A DNA stretch of 64,000 nt, from positions 744,001 through 808,000 of the forward strand of contig JAIUPT010000042.1 of assembly GCA_022315425.1 (NCBI GenBank), in the 5' to 3' direction. Below are positions 1 through 9,684 of the stretch, piece after piece (positions within the stretch are counted from its first letter, which is position 1; every line of letters begins with the position of its first letter). Made by a program: the position numbers and the translations under genes. The stretch comes from Pseudevernia furfuracea (taxonomy: Eukaryota; Ascomycota; Lecanoromycetes; Lecanorales; Parmeliaceae). The notes beneath the pieces were generated by a model, which saw only the letters and a list, made by a program, of their open reading frames with translations, searched no databases and was not told the origin of the DNA.

Positions 1-2142
1 TGAAGGGGATTCAATGCCAGTGGTACTCTTCTTCCGTGTAAAGAGTTTACGATCTTGCTGCTGTTTCAGCGATTGTTTGCGTTTGCTCTTTGGTCTTTGG
101 TTCGATTCGTTGTAGCTCCCGTAGCTGCTGTTGTCCAAGCTCATGTTCGAAGCACTAGCTATAGACTTGATGGCGCGAACGCTACTGTTGACTGTCCGCA
201 TACCTTCGCTACCTCCATCGAAACCGACGGGACCATGCTCATCCGTTGGCGTATGTGCTGTCTGAGCATGCATGGTGAGATCCACAAGATAATCCGCGAT
301 GTTGAAGCCAGGCGGACACGCGTATCCGATTCGGTCGAAGTAGCTTTGGCAACTGGCATACGGTCCAGAGTAAACGGTCCGTCCTTTTGCAAGAAGCACA
401 AGATGGTCAAAGAGGGCGACGATGTTGGATCGAGGCTGGTGTATGGTGAAAATTATTGTCCTGTTGTAGTTCTTCGCCAGCGTCACTAGACACTCAATAA
501 CGTTGAATGCATTGAAGGCATCCAGTCCGCTTGTGGGCTCGTCCAGAAAGAGTATACTAGGGCTCGTGACCAGCTCGCAAGCGATTCCAACCCTACGCTT
601 CTCACCACCAGAAATGCCACGTCCATTACCTTCTTCTGACCCTATGAGCTGGTCTTTGATGGTGCTAATTCCGAGCTGCTTCTCGACTTCGTAAACACGT
701 TGTTCTTTGACCAGAATGCTCATATCTCGAGGTAGTCGAAGCAGAGCACTCGTCATGATAGTTTCATGGACAGTCAACGTTGGCAGCATCGTATCGTCCT
801 GGTCGACGAAACCGACAACGCTTCGATATTCATTATCCATAACCTTTTCTCCATTCACATAAAAATTACCCTCGACAACACCACGCTTATTCTTTCTTGC
901 TAAGATATCGAGGAATGTAGTCTTACCGGCTCCTGATGCACCCATGATAGCCATCAATTGACCAGGTAGAGCAATTCCCTGAACGCCGGACAGAATCTGC
1001 TTCCCGTTAAGGTTGTAGGAAATGTCGTCAAATTGTAGTGATGCTGGTTTGTGTTCGGCCATCATCTGGGCCAAATCGTCATCTGAATCGTCTGACAGAT
1101 AAATGGGTCCATGTTTAAGCTGCCTCCTAGACAAATACCATACCAGCAGGATCACCAATACGACAAATAAGGCGCACCCAGCAATCACACCAGCAATTAA
1201 TGGCGTGTTGATCTTCTTGACTGGCCTGGCGTAGCCTGGGACGTCTGTCCGGTAAAGGCACTCTCCCCAAGAGCACTTTAAGGTAATAGACTCGTCTCCA
1301 AATACGCTCTTGATGAGATTGTTCATTGCTGGTTCCTCGAACTTGCTCCCATCTTTGCTGCTCCCCCCTTCCGTGCTGATCGATGAGAATGAAGCCGGAC
1401 CTTTGATTTCTTCCGTTAGGAAATCTCCAATATCGATTGATCCCTCTTCTCCACAAAGCATGCGACCTGGAACACAGGCGCATTTGATATGCTCGCATTT
1501 ATAGCTTGTGGTATTCCTGTCGTATTCATTCTTTGAGCTGTAGATACAAGTATCGAGGGCACAGTAGAAGGACTCCTCTTGACCGACCCAGAATTGGAAG
1601 TTGCATGTCTCCTCCTTCGCATTGCAAGAAAAGGTGGCTTGGGGATACCGCTCTTTTAATTGATCCAGAATTTTCCTGTTGGTAATGTCACACATCTGGT
1701 GGTTTTCGTTCACCACGACGCCATCCTTGTAACATGTACCGCCATTGTCTTCCGGCATCAACGCGTTACATGCTTCGTTCGTCTTGCATACGTTGCAGTT
1801 GATGCCCTCCCAGCCCTCCTCACACTCACACTCTCCTCCGCCTCTTGGGGCTCTGTCACTACCCATGGCCAGGGAGCCACATACCGGCATCGCGCAGTCC
1901 TCACCCCCGAAGCCCGGAGGGCATGAGCATTTGCCATTGTATTTGTTGCATGTAGAAAATTGTGCACATTGAAAGGCTTCAAGATTGCAGTTGAAGCAGG
2001 GTGGGCAGTCTGGCGGTCGGTCATCGTAAAGGGAGTAAGTGGACTGAAAGAGATCGGACCTTGAGAAATTCTGGAATGCGAATGAAGGCCATCCAAAGGG
2101 CAACGTTCCGAGCGCTGCGAGCGCAGTCCGCCGTATGATCAT
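1..2142 (-). CDS. ADP1: ABC transporter of the fungal Adp1 type (ABCG half-transporter with Cys-rich ectodomain), 3' part missing
   Basis: The frame is open for 714 codons from an ATG at 2142 and runs off the left edge, so the C-terminal membrane domain lies outside the window. Residues 1-24 look like a signal peptide. Residues 45-130 and about 165-310 are Cys-rich, including an EGF-like stretch (CSCPPGFGGEDC, then CECEEGWEGINC). A hydrophobic segment at about 315-336 is a membrane span. The nucleotide-binding domain follows: Walker A GASGAGKT at about 401-408, signature ISGGE at 510-514, Walker B LFLDEP at about 531-536. This order (ectodomain, one span, ABCG ATPase, then six spans expected) matches yeast Adp1, whose substrate is not established. 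No intron is needed in the part seen. It is divergent from the aminotransferase, with a 708 bp gap between the start codons. Identification is firm at family level; substrate is unknown. Confidence 0.9.
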   Translation of the reverse strand, partial: MIIRRTALAALGTLPFGWPSFAFQNFSRSDLFQSTYSLYDDRPPDCPPCFNCNLEAFQCAQFSTCNKYNGKCSCPPGFGGEDCAMPVCGSLAMGSDRAPRGGGECECEEGWEGINCNVCKTNEACNALMPEDNGGTCYKDGVVVNENHQMCDITNRKILDQLKERYPQATFSCNAKEETCNFQFWVGQEESFYCALDTCIYSSKNEYDRNTTSYKCEHIKCACVPGRMLCGEEGSIDIGDFLTEEIKGPASFSSISTEGGSSKDGSKFEEPAMNNLIKSVFGDESITLKCSWGECLYRTDVPGYARPVKKINTPLIAGVIAGCALFVVLVILLVWYLSRRQLKHGPIYLSDDSDDDLAQMMAEHKPASLQFDDISYNLNGKQILSGVQGIALPGQLMAIMGASGAGKTTFLDILARKNKRGVVEGNFYVNGEKVMDNEYRSVVGFVDQDDTMLPTLTVHETIMTSALLRLPRDMSILVKEQRVYEVEKQLGISTIKDQLIGSEEGNGRGISGGEKRRVGIACELVTSPSILFLDEPTSGLDAFNAFNVIECLVTLAKNYNRTIIFTIHQPRSNIVALFDHLVLLAKGRTVYSGPYASCQSYFDRIGYACPPGFNIADYLVDLTMHAQTAHTPTDEHGPVGFDGGSEGMRTVNSSVRAIKSIASASNMSLDNSSYGSYNESNQRPKSKRKQSLKQQQDRKLFTRKKSTTGIESPS

Positions 2143-2850
2143 GGTGGAAAACGTATAGTGGAGACGGGTGGCTGGAGCCTGATGAAGCCCCGATAAGGTG
2201 GACCTATGCCTCAAAACAGTATTGAGACCATAAAAAGGGATAAGACGAGAGGACAAGTCTTCTCTTGCTTCTCAGAGGTTATGAAAAAAGAAAAAGAAAA
2301 GGTGCAGGCGGAATTTGGGTTGCCAAATGGTCATGCGAGTTATTAAAGAAGATCGTATTCGTAGAGTTGCAATCATGCATAGATTTTGACTGCGGGGGGC
2401 TTGGCAAGACAAGGGCCGCGAGGGCCGTATTCCGAAAGTAAAGTAGGGTTAGGGTTAGTAGTTGCGATGAGCATCCGACTCAGAAAGAGAGATCTTTTGA
2501 AGTCGCAATCACCAATCGAAGTATTCAGGTTTCCGTCTGCAGTGGTCTGCTGGAAGGTCGGCGATTGCCAATGACTACTCACAAGACTGTTCATTAGTTT
2601 TTTTGGCATCTAGCACAAGAGCGGCAGTGATGATTATCGACGGGAATGCAGCTCTTGGCACCAGTCCTGGGACGCGAACCAAGTGCAACGATTATTCAGC
2701 TCGCGCGAAAACCCGGCGGTTACTCTAGATCTGGTTGGGTTACATTTCTTCCTCGCAGAGAAAACACCGAAAATATCGCTTAGTAGTGAAAGGGATAACG
2801 TCGTCTCCCACAGATCCACCTCAAAGGCCGCAGCTCTGAGGAAGGTCATC
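2143..2850. other. Divergent intergenic region, ADP1-like / aminotransferase
   Basis: Probable shared upstream region of two divergent genes. It holds a short telomere-like tract at 2444-2458 and an A-rich stretch near 2281-2300. No coding frame here shows family similarity that I recognise. Confidence 0.5.
2444..2458 (+). repeat. Telomere-like TTAGGG tract, 2.5 units
   Basis: TAGGGTTAGGGTTAG is present between two divergent start codons. TTAGGG is the telomere repeat of most filamentous ascomycetes. At this length it could be a telobox-type binding site or an interstitial telomere scar; the sequence cannot tell which. Confidence 0.7.
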
Positions 2851-4377
2851 ATGACGATCGCGAAAGTGGCGCCTTTCGCAGTCGAGCAGGTAAGCTTGCA
2901 AGCATCTCCTATTATGCATGGTTTTCAGTACATAGTGCTACGTTTCCTCGCGAAGATTCTTTGGAGCGCAAATCGCTTCAGTCAAAACCTGCTCGGTAGG
3001 CTACTTCAGTGCCTTGCTTATTTCGTGACACCTCTTGTCTCTTTGTAGTAAGGCTGTCTCAGTAGCTGTCACCGGAGGTCTATTTATTTGCACCATACCA
3101 TGCCTTTTTGAGACCAGAAAATGTCTTGCTGCTAGTGTTCACTCGGGACCTTATACCTGGAGGCTACGAGCAGGAGCTGACATTCTACAATCCAGTGGAT
3201 GGACACGCATGAGCCTCACGCCAAATACAACATTGCAGAAACGTGCGCAGCCTCCATATCACTTGACGATCTGAGAGGCCTCTCAGAGGACAAATCGAGC
3301 GAGATATGGTCCTCATCGACGAAGCTTACCTATGGCACGATACGCGGTTCAAAGAAATTACGCACAAACCTAGCGAACCTTTATTCCGCCAAAAGGCCAT
3401 TCCAAGCAGATAATATCTTGATTACCCCTGGGGCAATCGCTGCAAATATGACAGTTTTCTGTGGCCTCATCGGGAAAGGAGACCATGTGATATGTCATTA
3501 TCCTACCTATCAACAGTTATATGAGGTTCCTAAGAGATTGGGAGCCGAGGTGGACTATTGGAGAGCAGAGGAATCGAAGAAATGGCAACTGGACATTGGA
3601 GAGCTGAAAAGTCTCATACGACCAAATACCAGAATGATTATTATCAACAATCCGCACAACCCCTCTGGCGCCATTGTTCCCAAACCTACCCTCGATTTGC
3701 TAATTGAAGTTGCTGAGGAGCATGATCTCATAGTCATGGCCGATGAAGTCTACCGGCCCCTTTTCCACTCTGTCTCTCCTGGATCCTCAAGCTTTCCCCC
3801 ATCACTCCTCTCACTTGGGTACGCAAAGACCATCGCCACAGGCTCACTTTCGAAGGCCTATAGCCTCGCAGGCATACGAGTGGGTTGGATTGCTTCTAGA
3901 AGTTCTGAGATCATAGAAGCTTGCGCCCAAGCCAGGGACTATACTACCATTAGTGTGAGTCAGCTTGATGACCAAATTGCCGCATATGCCTTGGACAACA
4001 ATTGCATACATTCACTACTTTCTAGAAACATCCAGCTCGCGAAGCGGAATCTAGAGATTCTAGAGAGATTCGTGGAAAGTCATAGATGGGCTTGCGAGTG
4101 GGTGAAACCTGTAGCCGGGACCACTGCCTTCATCAAGATTTCCCATATGGGATCTCCCGTGAATGATGTTGCTTTTTGCCAAAAGCTGATGGAGGATACG
4201 AGTGTGATGCTAGTCCCAGGAAGTAGGTGTTTCGGGGACGGAAAGGATTTCAAGGGCTTTATACGATTTGGTTTTTGTTGCGAAACGGATGTGCTCGAGG
4301 AAGGCTTGGAGAAGATGAGATCATTCATGAAGAAGGGTTTTCGCACTGTGCCACTAGCAGATGAAGAGGGCGCATGA
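2851..4377 (+). CDS. PLP-dependent class I/II aminotransferase
   Basis: Two exons, 2851-2889 and 3196-4377, give 406 residues. The second exon alone would start at an internal Met (3199). Joining the upstream GTAAGC donor to a TCCAG acceptor restores MTIAKVAPFAVEQ|WMDTHEP, the N-terminus I expect for this fungal family, in phase 0. Fold-type I signatures are visible: NPHNPSGA near residue 166, ADEVYRPLF, and the Schiff-base lysine in SLSKAYSLAG at about Lys233, followed by GIRVGW. The 306 bp intron is much longer than others in this window and may hide another exon. The enzyme should transfer an amino group between an amino acid and a 2-oxo acid; the sequence does not define the substrate. 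There is no obvious signal peptide, so it is probably cytosolic. It lies head-to-head with the ABC transporter and upstream of cornichon. Confidence 0.88.
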
Positions 4378-4932
4378 TATGAGAGCTTCAAGAATTTGTT
4401 GTACAAATGAAAACATGTGATTCCGCCAAAAAAAATTGACACCGAAATGAGAGTGCAACTGTAGGGTGCTTCCCTTCAATACAGAGATTCCTGTAAGCAA
4501 ACGATTCGATAGTTTTACATGTCCTCGATGTATTCTCTTCCGGAGATCGCGTGAGTAATATTTTTGAGAGCGTAGACTTAAAAAGAGGAGAAGCGTGGTT
4601 GCTGAGAAGCGGCTAAAACGCGGCACTCTAAAGCAGTAGTACTTTTAGACGTAGGTAGGCAGAACCTGGAGCATGCCCGCCAACAAGGTACTTGTCCAAC
4701 GGCTCTCGACTGTGACCTCGTGTAGTACTTTCTGCATCTCTCGAAGCACGACTACTAAGACTGTATATTACGACGTATTCGCCCAGAAATACGTGCACCA
4801 CTGCTTATAACGGCATCGCACCGGCAGGCAAATCGGCCCAGACACACCGATTGGAAGCTTTCACGTTCTCTGATACCCAGCGCCGCGAGCATCTGGACAC
4901 CTTATATTGAGTGACAACGCAGATCCCAAATG
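4378..4932. other. Intergenic, aminotransferase 3' / cornichon 5'
   Basis: Short spurious frames only. It presumably contains the aminotransferase 3' UTR and the cornichon promoter. Nothing further recognised. Confidence 0.5.
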
Positions 4933-5550
4933 ATGTCCGGCGAAGCATGGCTGTACCTTTTGGCGGTACTAATAAATGCCGTGAATCTATTCCTACAAGT
5001 TTTCTTCACAATCATGTACAGCGATCTGGAATGGTAAGCAGTATTTCTATTCTACCTCAGGCATGCTGCGATCTGGCTTCATCAAGAATGTTTTACTAAA
5101 CGTTTTGTCTCTGTAGTGACTACATCAACCCTATCGACCTTTGCAACCGCCTGAATACCTACATCGTGCCCGAAGCGGCAGTACAAGCCTTCCTGACCAT
5201 CCTCTTTCTCATCAACGGCTACTGGATCGCTCTGGTCCTCAATCTGCCATTACTCGCATACAACGCAAAAAAGTGAGCGTTGTTCGACCGCGGCCAGTAG
5301 GAAAATGCTGACAGAAGGCCAGAATATTTGACAATCAGCATCTTCTCGACGCGACGGAGATATTCAGAAAGCTCAACGTCCATAAGAAGGTATAAATATG
5401 TCTCCTCTGACCGTCTTCTACCTCTCGTGGCAAGAAAGTGGGCTGACAGCAGACTAGGAATCATTCATCAAGCTCGGCTTCCACCTAATTATGTTCTTCT
5501 TCTATCTCTACAGCATGATAGTGGCTTTGATAAGGGACGAATCGCATTGA
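4933..5550 (+). CDS. ERV14: Cornichon-family ER cargo receptor (Erv14)
   Basis: Four exons, 4933-5033, 5117-5272, 5323-5389 and 5458-5550, sum to 417 nt and encode 138 residues, the length of yeast Erv14. No single frame shows the gene; it appears only after splicing three introns (83, 50 and 68 bp). Recognisable family blocks are a first hydrophobic helix with FFTIMYSDLE, then CDYINPIDLCNRLN, FLINGYW, NLPLLAYNAKK, LLDATEIFRKL and a last helix GFHLIMFFFYLYSMIVALI. Erv14/cornichon proteins are three-span COPII adaptors that export selected membrane cargo from the ER. A second ATG lies directly upstream in frame (4930); the one at 4933 has A at -3 and is preferred. The spliced reading frame stays intact throughout, so the assignment is secure. 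Confidence 0.95.
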
Positions 5551-6079
5551 CTCAGAGAGAAGGCACATCGGAGCATGCGGGAAGGCGGCTTGTAGTGGCG
5601 GCGGGTCATCTGCAACTGGCACCAACGCATGAAGGTGGTCGCGTGCTCAAAGACTACACATAATTGCAGCTTCCTGAAAGCAAGGTTGATGGTCGAAAGG
5701 TGGGATGACGGAGCTCTTGTACAGCAGGAGAATATTGGACTGGTCACAAGATGTGAAAATCTTATTTGTAATGTTGATGGACACCCAGTGTATTCCATCA
5801 GAGAGAAATAAACGATGATGCCAATCTCTCGAGCTGGTCTCATCGTACATGCATAAGCTCTGTTCTGCACTTCTCTCGAAGGACTTCCAAAACCTCGGAG
5901 CTCAATTAAATGTAAACGTCAAACGAGTCTAGATTCTTCAACAGGCGGCTAAACTCCGGCATCTTGCATTTGCTAGCGTACTGAATTTAGCTACCTCAAG
6001 CTTCACTCTAAATCACTAAAGTCTAACATACTTTCATTTTTCAGACTGTCGCTTTTACACTTCTCTCCAACACATAGCT
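5551..6079. other. Intergenic, cornichon 3' / PRP17 5'
   Basis: No supported gene. The last 100 bases before the PRP17 ATG are pyrimidine-rich, as in many fungal leaders. Confidence 0.45.
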
Positions 6080-7892
6080 ATGGCGCTCCTGGGCGCTGAC
6101 TATGTCTCCAGCGACGAGGAGTCCCCTCATCCGAGGCAAGAACCGCGGAAGACCACTACAAGCGCCATAGTCGCTGCTCCAGAGGTCTCGTTAGATGTTT
6201 GGTCCTACCATTCTCGAGAATTTAGCTATTATTCTAACATCGTGCAGGACCCCATGCGACTCCAGATGATGCTTGCTAAACCCACGGATACCGCCCTCAC
6301 ATATAATGTTCCCTATGCGGACCTCTCACGCCCGTCTCAAGGCCCAATGAATCCGTTCAAAAGCACAGAAGGAAACGCTCTGAAAAGAAAGAACGTGCTT
6401 ACAGGGTATGCCGAAGAAGCTGCAATCAGTGATGCCACGTTTACAAATCAACACCGTACTTTCCAGTCTCGAGGATATGCGCAGGAGCCTAATGCAAATG
6501 GAGCTTTAGTGGGGGATCTAGCAAGCGCAGAAAAATATGGAGGGCGAGACATTGTCCAAATGAAACCTTCAAGAGCAAAGCGGCAAAGGCAGACCAAAGG
6601 GAATCCCAGCATAGTGGATGGAGAGGGACGATTTCTGGGACCTTGGGCGAAGTATCAAGAGGAGGTCCAGTACGAGGACGAAGCAGCTCTAGCTGAGGAG
6701 GAGCTGGCAAGTGACGAGGAATACGTGGATGAGTCGGTCGCTCCAGTGAACATGGCGCCCATGAATAAGGCTGCTACGGACTACCAGGATGATCATTCGA
6801 ATCAAGAAACGACGGAGTTTCATGGGACCTCGCTGGTCGATTACCAGGGACGGTCATATATGCATGCTCCGAGGGATATTGACATTGATCTGTACAAGGA
6901 ACAAGGGCTCGAGAGGACTTTCCATCCGAAGTACGTTCCTCTTCTCCCAGTCTCAGCGCTCATTTCGGCAGTGGTACTAACCGGCTTTTAGGAAGCTCAT
7001 ACATACGTGGAAGCATGGCACAAAGCCTATCAACGCTCTTCGATTCATTCCTTCCACAAATCATCTGCTCCTATCTGCCTCTGCGGATGCCAAGATAAAG
7101 ATCTTCGACGTTTATCGCGACCGCGAACTCCTTCGAACATACAGCGGCCATACAAAATCCGTATCGGACGTCAACTTCAACCCCACTGGCACACAGTTCA
7201 TTAGTGGCTCATATGATCGCTTCATGAAAGTCTGGGACACGGAAACTGGCGCCTGTCTCTCCCGGTTCAAGACCGGTGCAGTACCCCACTGCATCAAATT
7301 CAACCCCTCATCACCGCACGAATTCTTAGCCGGCATGTCGGACAAGAAGATAGTTCAGTACGACACCCGTTCCGGCGAAATGACCCAAGAATACGACCAC
7401 CATCTCGGCCCTATCAACACCATTACCTTCGTCGACGAAGACCGCCGCTTCATCACAACCTCTGACGACAAGTCCTTAAGAGCATGGGAACTAAATATAC
7501 CCGTCCCCATCAAGTTCATCGCTGAACCTCACATGTTCGCCCTCACAGCCGCTGCCCCTCATCCATCCGGGAAATCTGTCTGCTTCCAAAGCGGCGACAA
7601 TAAGATTGTCGTATACGCTGCTACTGACCGCTTCCGCCAAAATCGTAAGAAGGAGTTCCGTGGCCACAACACAAGTGGGTACGCAATAGATATAGATCTT
7701 AGCGCAAATGGCGACTGGGTATCTAGTGGGGATAGTGGAGGTTGGGTGTGCTTTTGGGATTATAAGACTTGCAAGATGCATCACAAGATTCGCGCTGGGG
7801 AAGGGGCGATTACGTGTGTGCAGTGGAACAGGCAGACGACGAGTCGGGTGGCCACAGCGGGGTTGGAGGGGGTTATCAAGTATTGGGATTAA
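6080..7892 (+). CDS. PRP17: Pre-mRNA-splicing factor Prp17/Cdc40 (WD40)
   Basis: Three exons are inferred: 6080-6196, 6248-6930 and 6992-7892, 566 residues. The N-terminal half carries the family-specific segment NVPYADLSRPSQGPMNPF and, just after, LTGYAEEAAISDATFTNQHRTF. The C-terminal half is a WD40 propeller (FISGSYDRFMKVWDTETG, FLAGMSDKKIVQYDTRSGE, ITTSDDKSLRAWELNIPV, final ATAGLEGVIKYWD). Intron 2 (6931-6991) is certain, because the first frame otherwise terminates and the second begins TFHPKKLIHTWKHGTKPINALRF. Intron 1 is 51 bp, has no stop and a length divisible by three; it is called because its 17 residues interrupt VSLD|DPMRLQMML and it ends in a TCTAAC branch site and a GCAG acceptor. 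Prp17 acts in the second catalytic step of the spliceosome. Confidence 0.93.
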
Positions 7893-9684
7893 GGGACTGG
7901 ATGCTGATGACGGCCCTGCTTGAATAAACAGACTATCGACGTGTTCCTACTCTCTACAATTATCTGTTCAGTGGCTAAGTGCCTCATTATACTCCCAATT
8001 CGCTCTTGGAAGACGCGCATTGGCCAAAAAAGGCTAAGAAAAATAAGTAGACGACACGCGGTTGGAAATGCTGGCCTAGGGTTGGCAAAAAGGGAACATT
8101 ATGCGGTCTAGGCTCATCCCATCCTACCGCGTATTAGAGACCCTAAGCGTTTGAAGCTCATGTTCGTACTCGTTCGAGTTAACATTCCTGTGATAAGCGA
8201 GAGTTGTGACTTTGGAAAAATCCTCACTCCAGAAATACAACGGTTATCGGCCTTTGGGAAAGTATAAAGCTTCACTCAACACATCTGAAACCAGTTCCCA
8301 GTGTCTCGTACCATACAAGGTGCTAATTGTTCTAGCTATTGCTAAGCCAGCATCCCACTAAGCACTAGAGCCAAGGAGAGATGGACATCGAATCTTCGGA
8401 GTAGCGTCTGTTTCCCTGCTTGTACCCGGACATCAGCGATTCGACCTATCAACATAACGTGTTACCATCTCGAAACACGTGAAACAAAGATGGGAAGGAT
8501 TTGTGGGCTTCGCCATATCTGGCTTGCTTGAGGGCCTAAGGGATACCGCATCGGAACCTCTGGCACACTGTTATGTGAGGTTTTTACTAATATTGATATA
8601 GAAGCCGACGTAGATTTGAACCCACTTCACTCAAGAAAACAAGCACGGGGGGCTAAAATCTCAGATATCAAAAGACTCCCCCAACAGCCTCTATGTCTGG
8701 AACGATCCTTGAGGGTATTAAGCCTTTACAAACTTAGATAATTAGTGAGGGTGTTGGGTTACAGAAACCGGGGGAGGTTGCTTTCGAATGGTCGGTACCT
8801 GATGGTGGTTTCCTGTTTGATCTAACCCAACCCGGTGTTAGGCGCCTTCGAGAAATGGTCATTTGTTGAGCTGAAGTAGCTGATGAGAAATTGTGCGCCT
8901 ATTTTGAAATATGAACGAAAAAGATCGCAACGTTTTCCAATCTTGGACAAAGATTTACTGAGATGTCGATCGAGCATGTCTTGGTTGTCCTGCTGATACT
9001 TCCTGCATTCCTTCAGTCAGGTGATTCGGTCATAACACGTTGTTCCTAGAAGCAACATTGATGTACTCTACCTTAACAACATAAAGAGTTCCAATCAATG
9101 TGACCCATCTAGTAGCGGATTGTTTCAAACTATGACCTCTCAACTCCGAGCTTGCGTCTTCAAAGGCAACTCTTTTTGCTTGCCAACAATAATGATCAGA
9201 TCTTTAGTACGCAATTTATGCCGACGGAGTATCTCAACAGCATACCCCGCTCTATCACTGTCGAGAGAAGCATAGGCGGACCCAATGCTACGTGAAGTTT
9301 GATTTGTATGCAATCAACTTATGTAATAAGCACTCACATTGAGGGTTTGCGAGTAGCAGCAGTAACACTTAATGGATTGGAACCGGGTCTACATTCGTCA
9401 CGTAAAAAAGGTCCGGTCAAACATAAAACGGCGCAGAGCATTCGAGTATCAACAACAATCTTGTTCTTCGCCTAACCCAAGCGCAGACGCTACTGCATAA
9501 CATTCAGCCTTATCAAATTTATGCTTTTCTTACATTCGTGTTACCGCAAGTTCGTGCCGGCTGTTGTCATGTCTCTCCATCAACAGGAACTCGGCTTTGC
9601 AGTATGATGGCTCATAGAATACTAAGGCTTACTCCACATGTTTGAGTGTTGTTCGCAGTACAAACTTGATCAAATTCGGCAACT
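7893..9684. other. Gene-poor stretch, 1.8 kb
   Basis: No frame longer than about 60 codons and none with recognisable similarity. It contains a TATAAAG at about 8264, two short inverted repeats (8647-8681 and 8753-8831) and a tRNA T-loop-like string at 8611-8625 that does not fold into a tRNA. It could hold an untranslated RNA or decayed element; I see no direct proof of either. Confidence 0.5.
8753..8831. repeat. Imperfect inverted repeat
   Basis: GTTGGGTTA at 8753-8761 is the exact reverse complement of TAACCCAAC at 8823-8831. Inside the arms, CAGAAACC on the left can pair with GGTTTCCTG on the right after a short bulge, so the 79 bases could form a long imperfect hairpin. No flanking target-site duplication was noticed. 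Confidence 0.45.

Noticed and set aside
2683..3048. 121-codon frame covering the aminotransferase first exon
   Set aside because: Only its MTIAKVAPFAVEQ part fits the family; the rest reads through the donor into the intron.
8605..8700. Possible tRNA on the minus strand (T-loop-like GGTTCAAATC)
   Set aside because: The T-stem does not pair, no matching acceptor arm or A box exists at the right distance.
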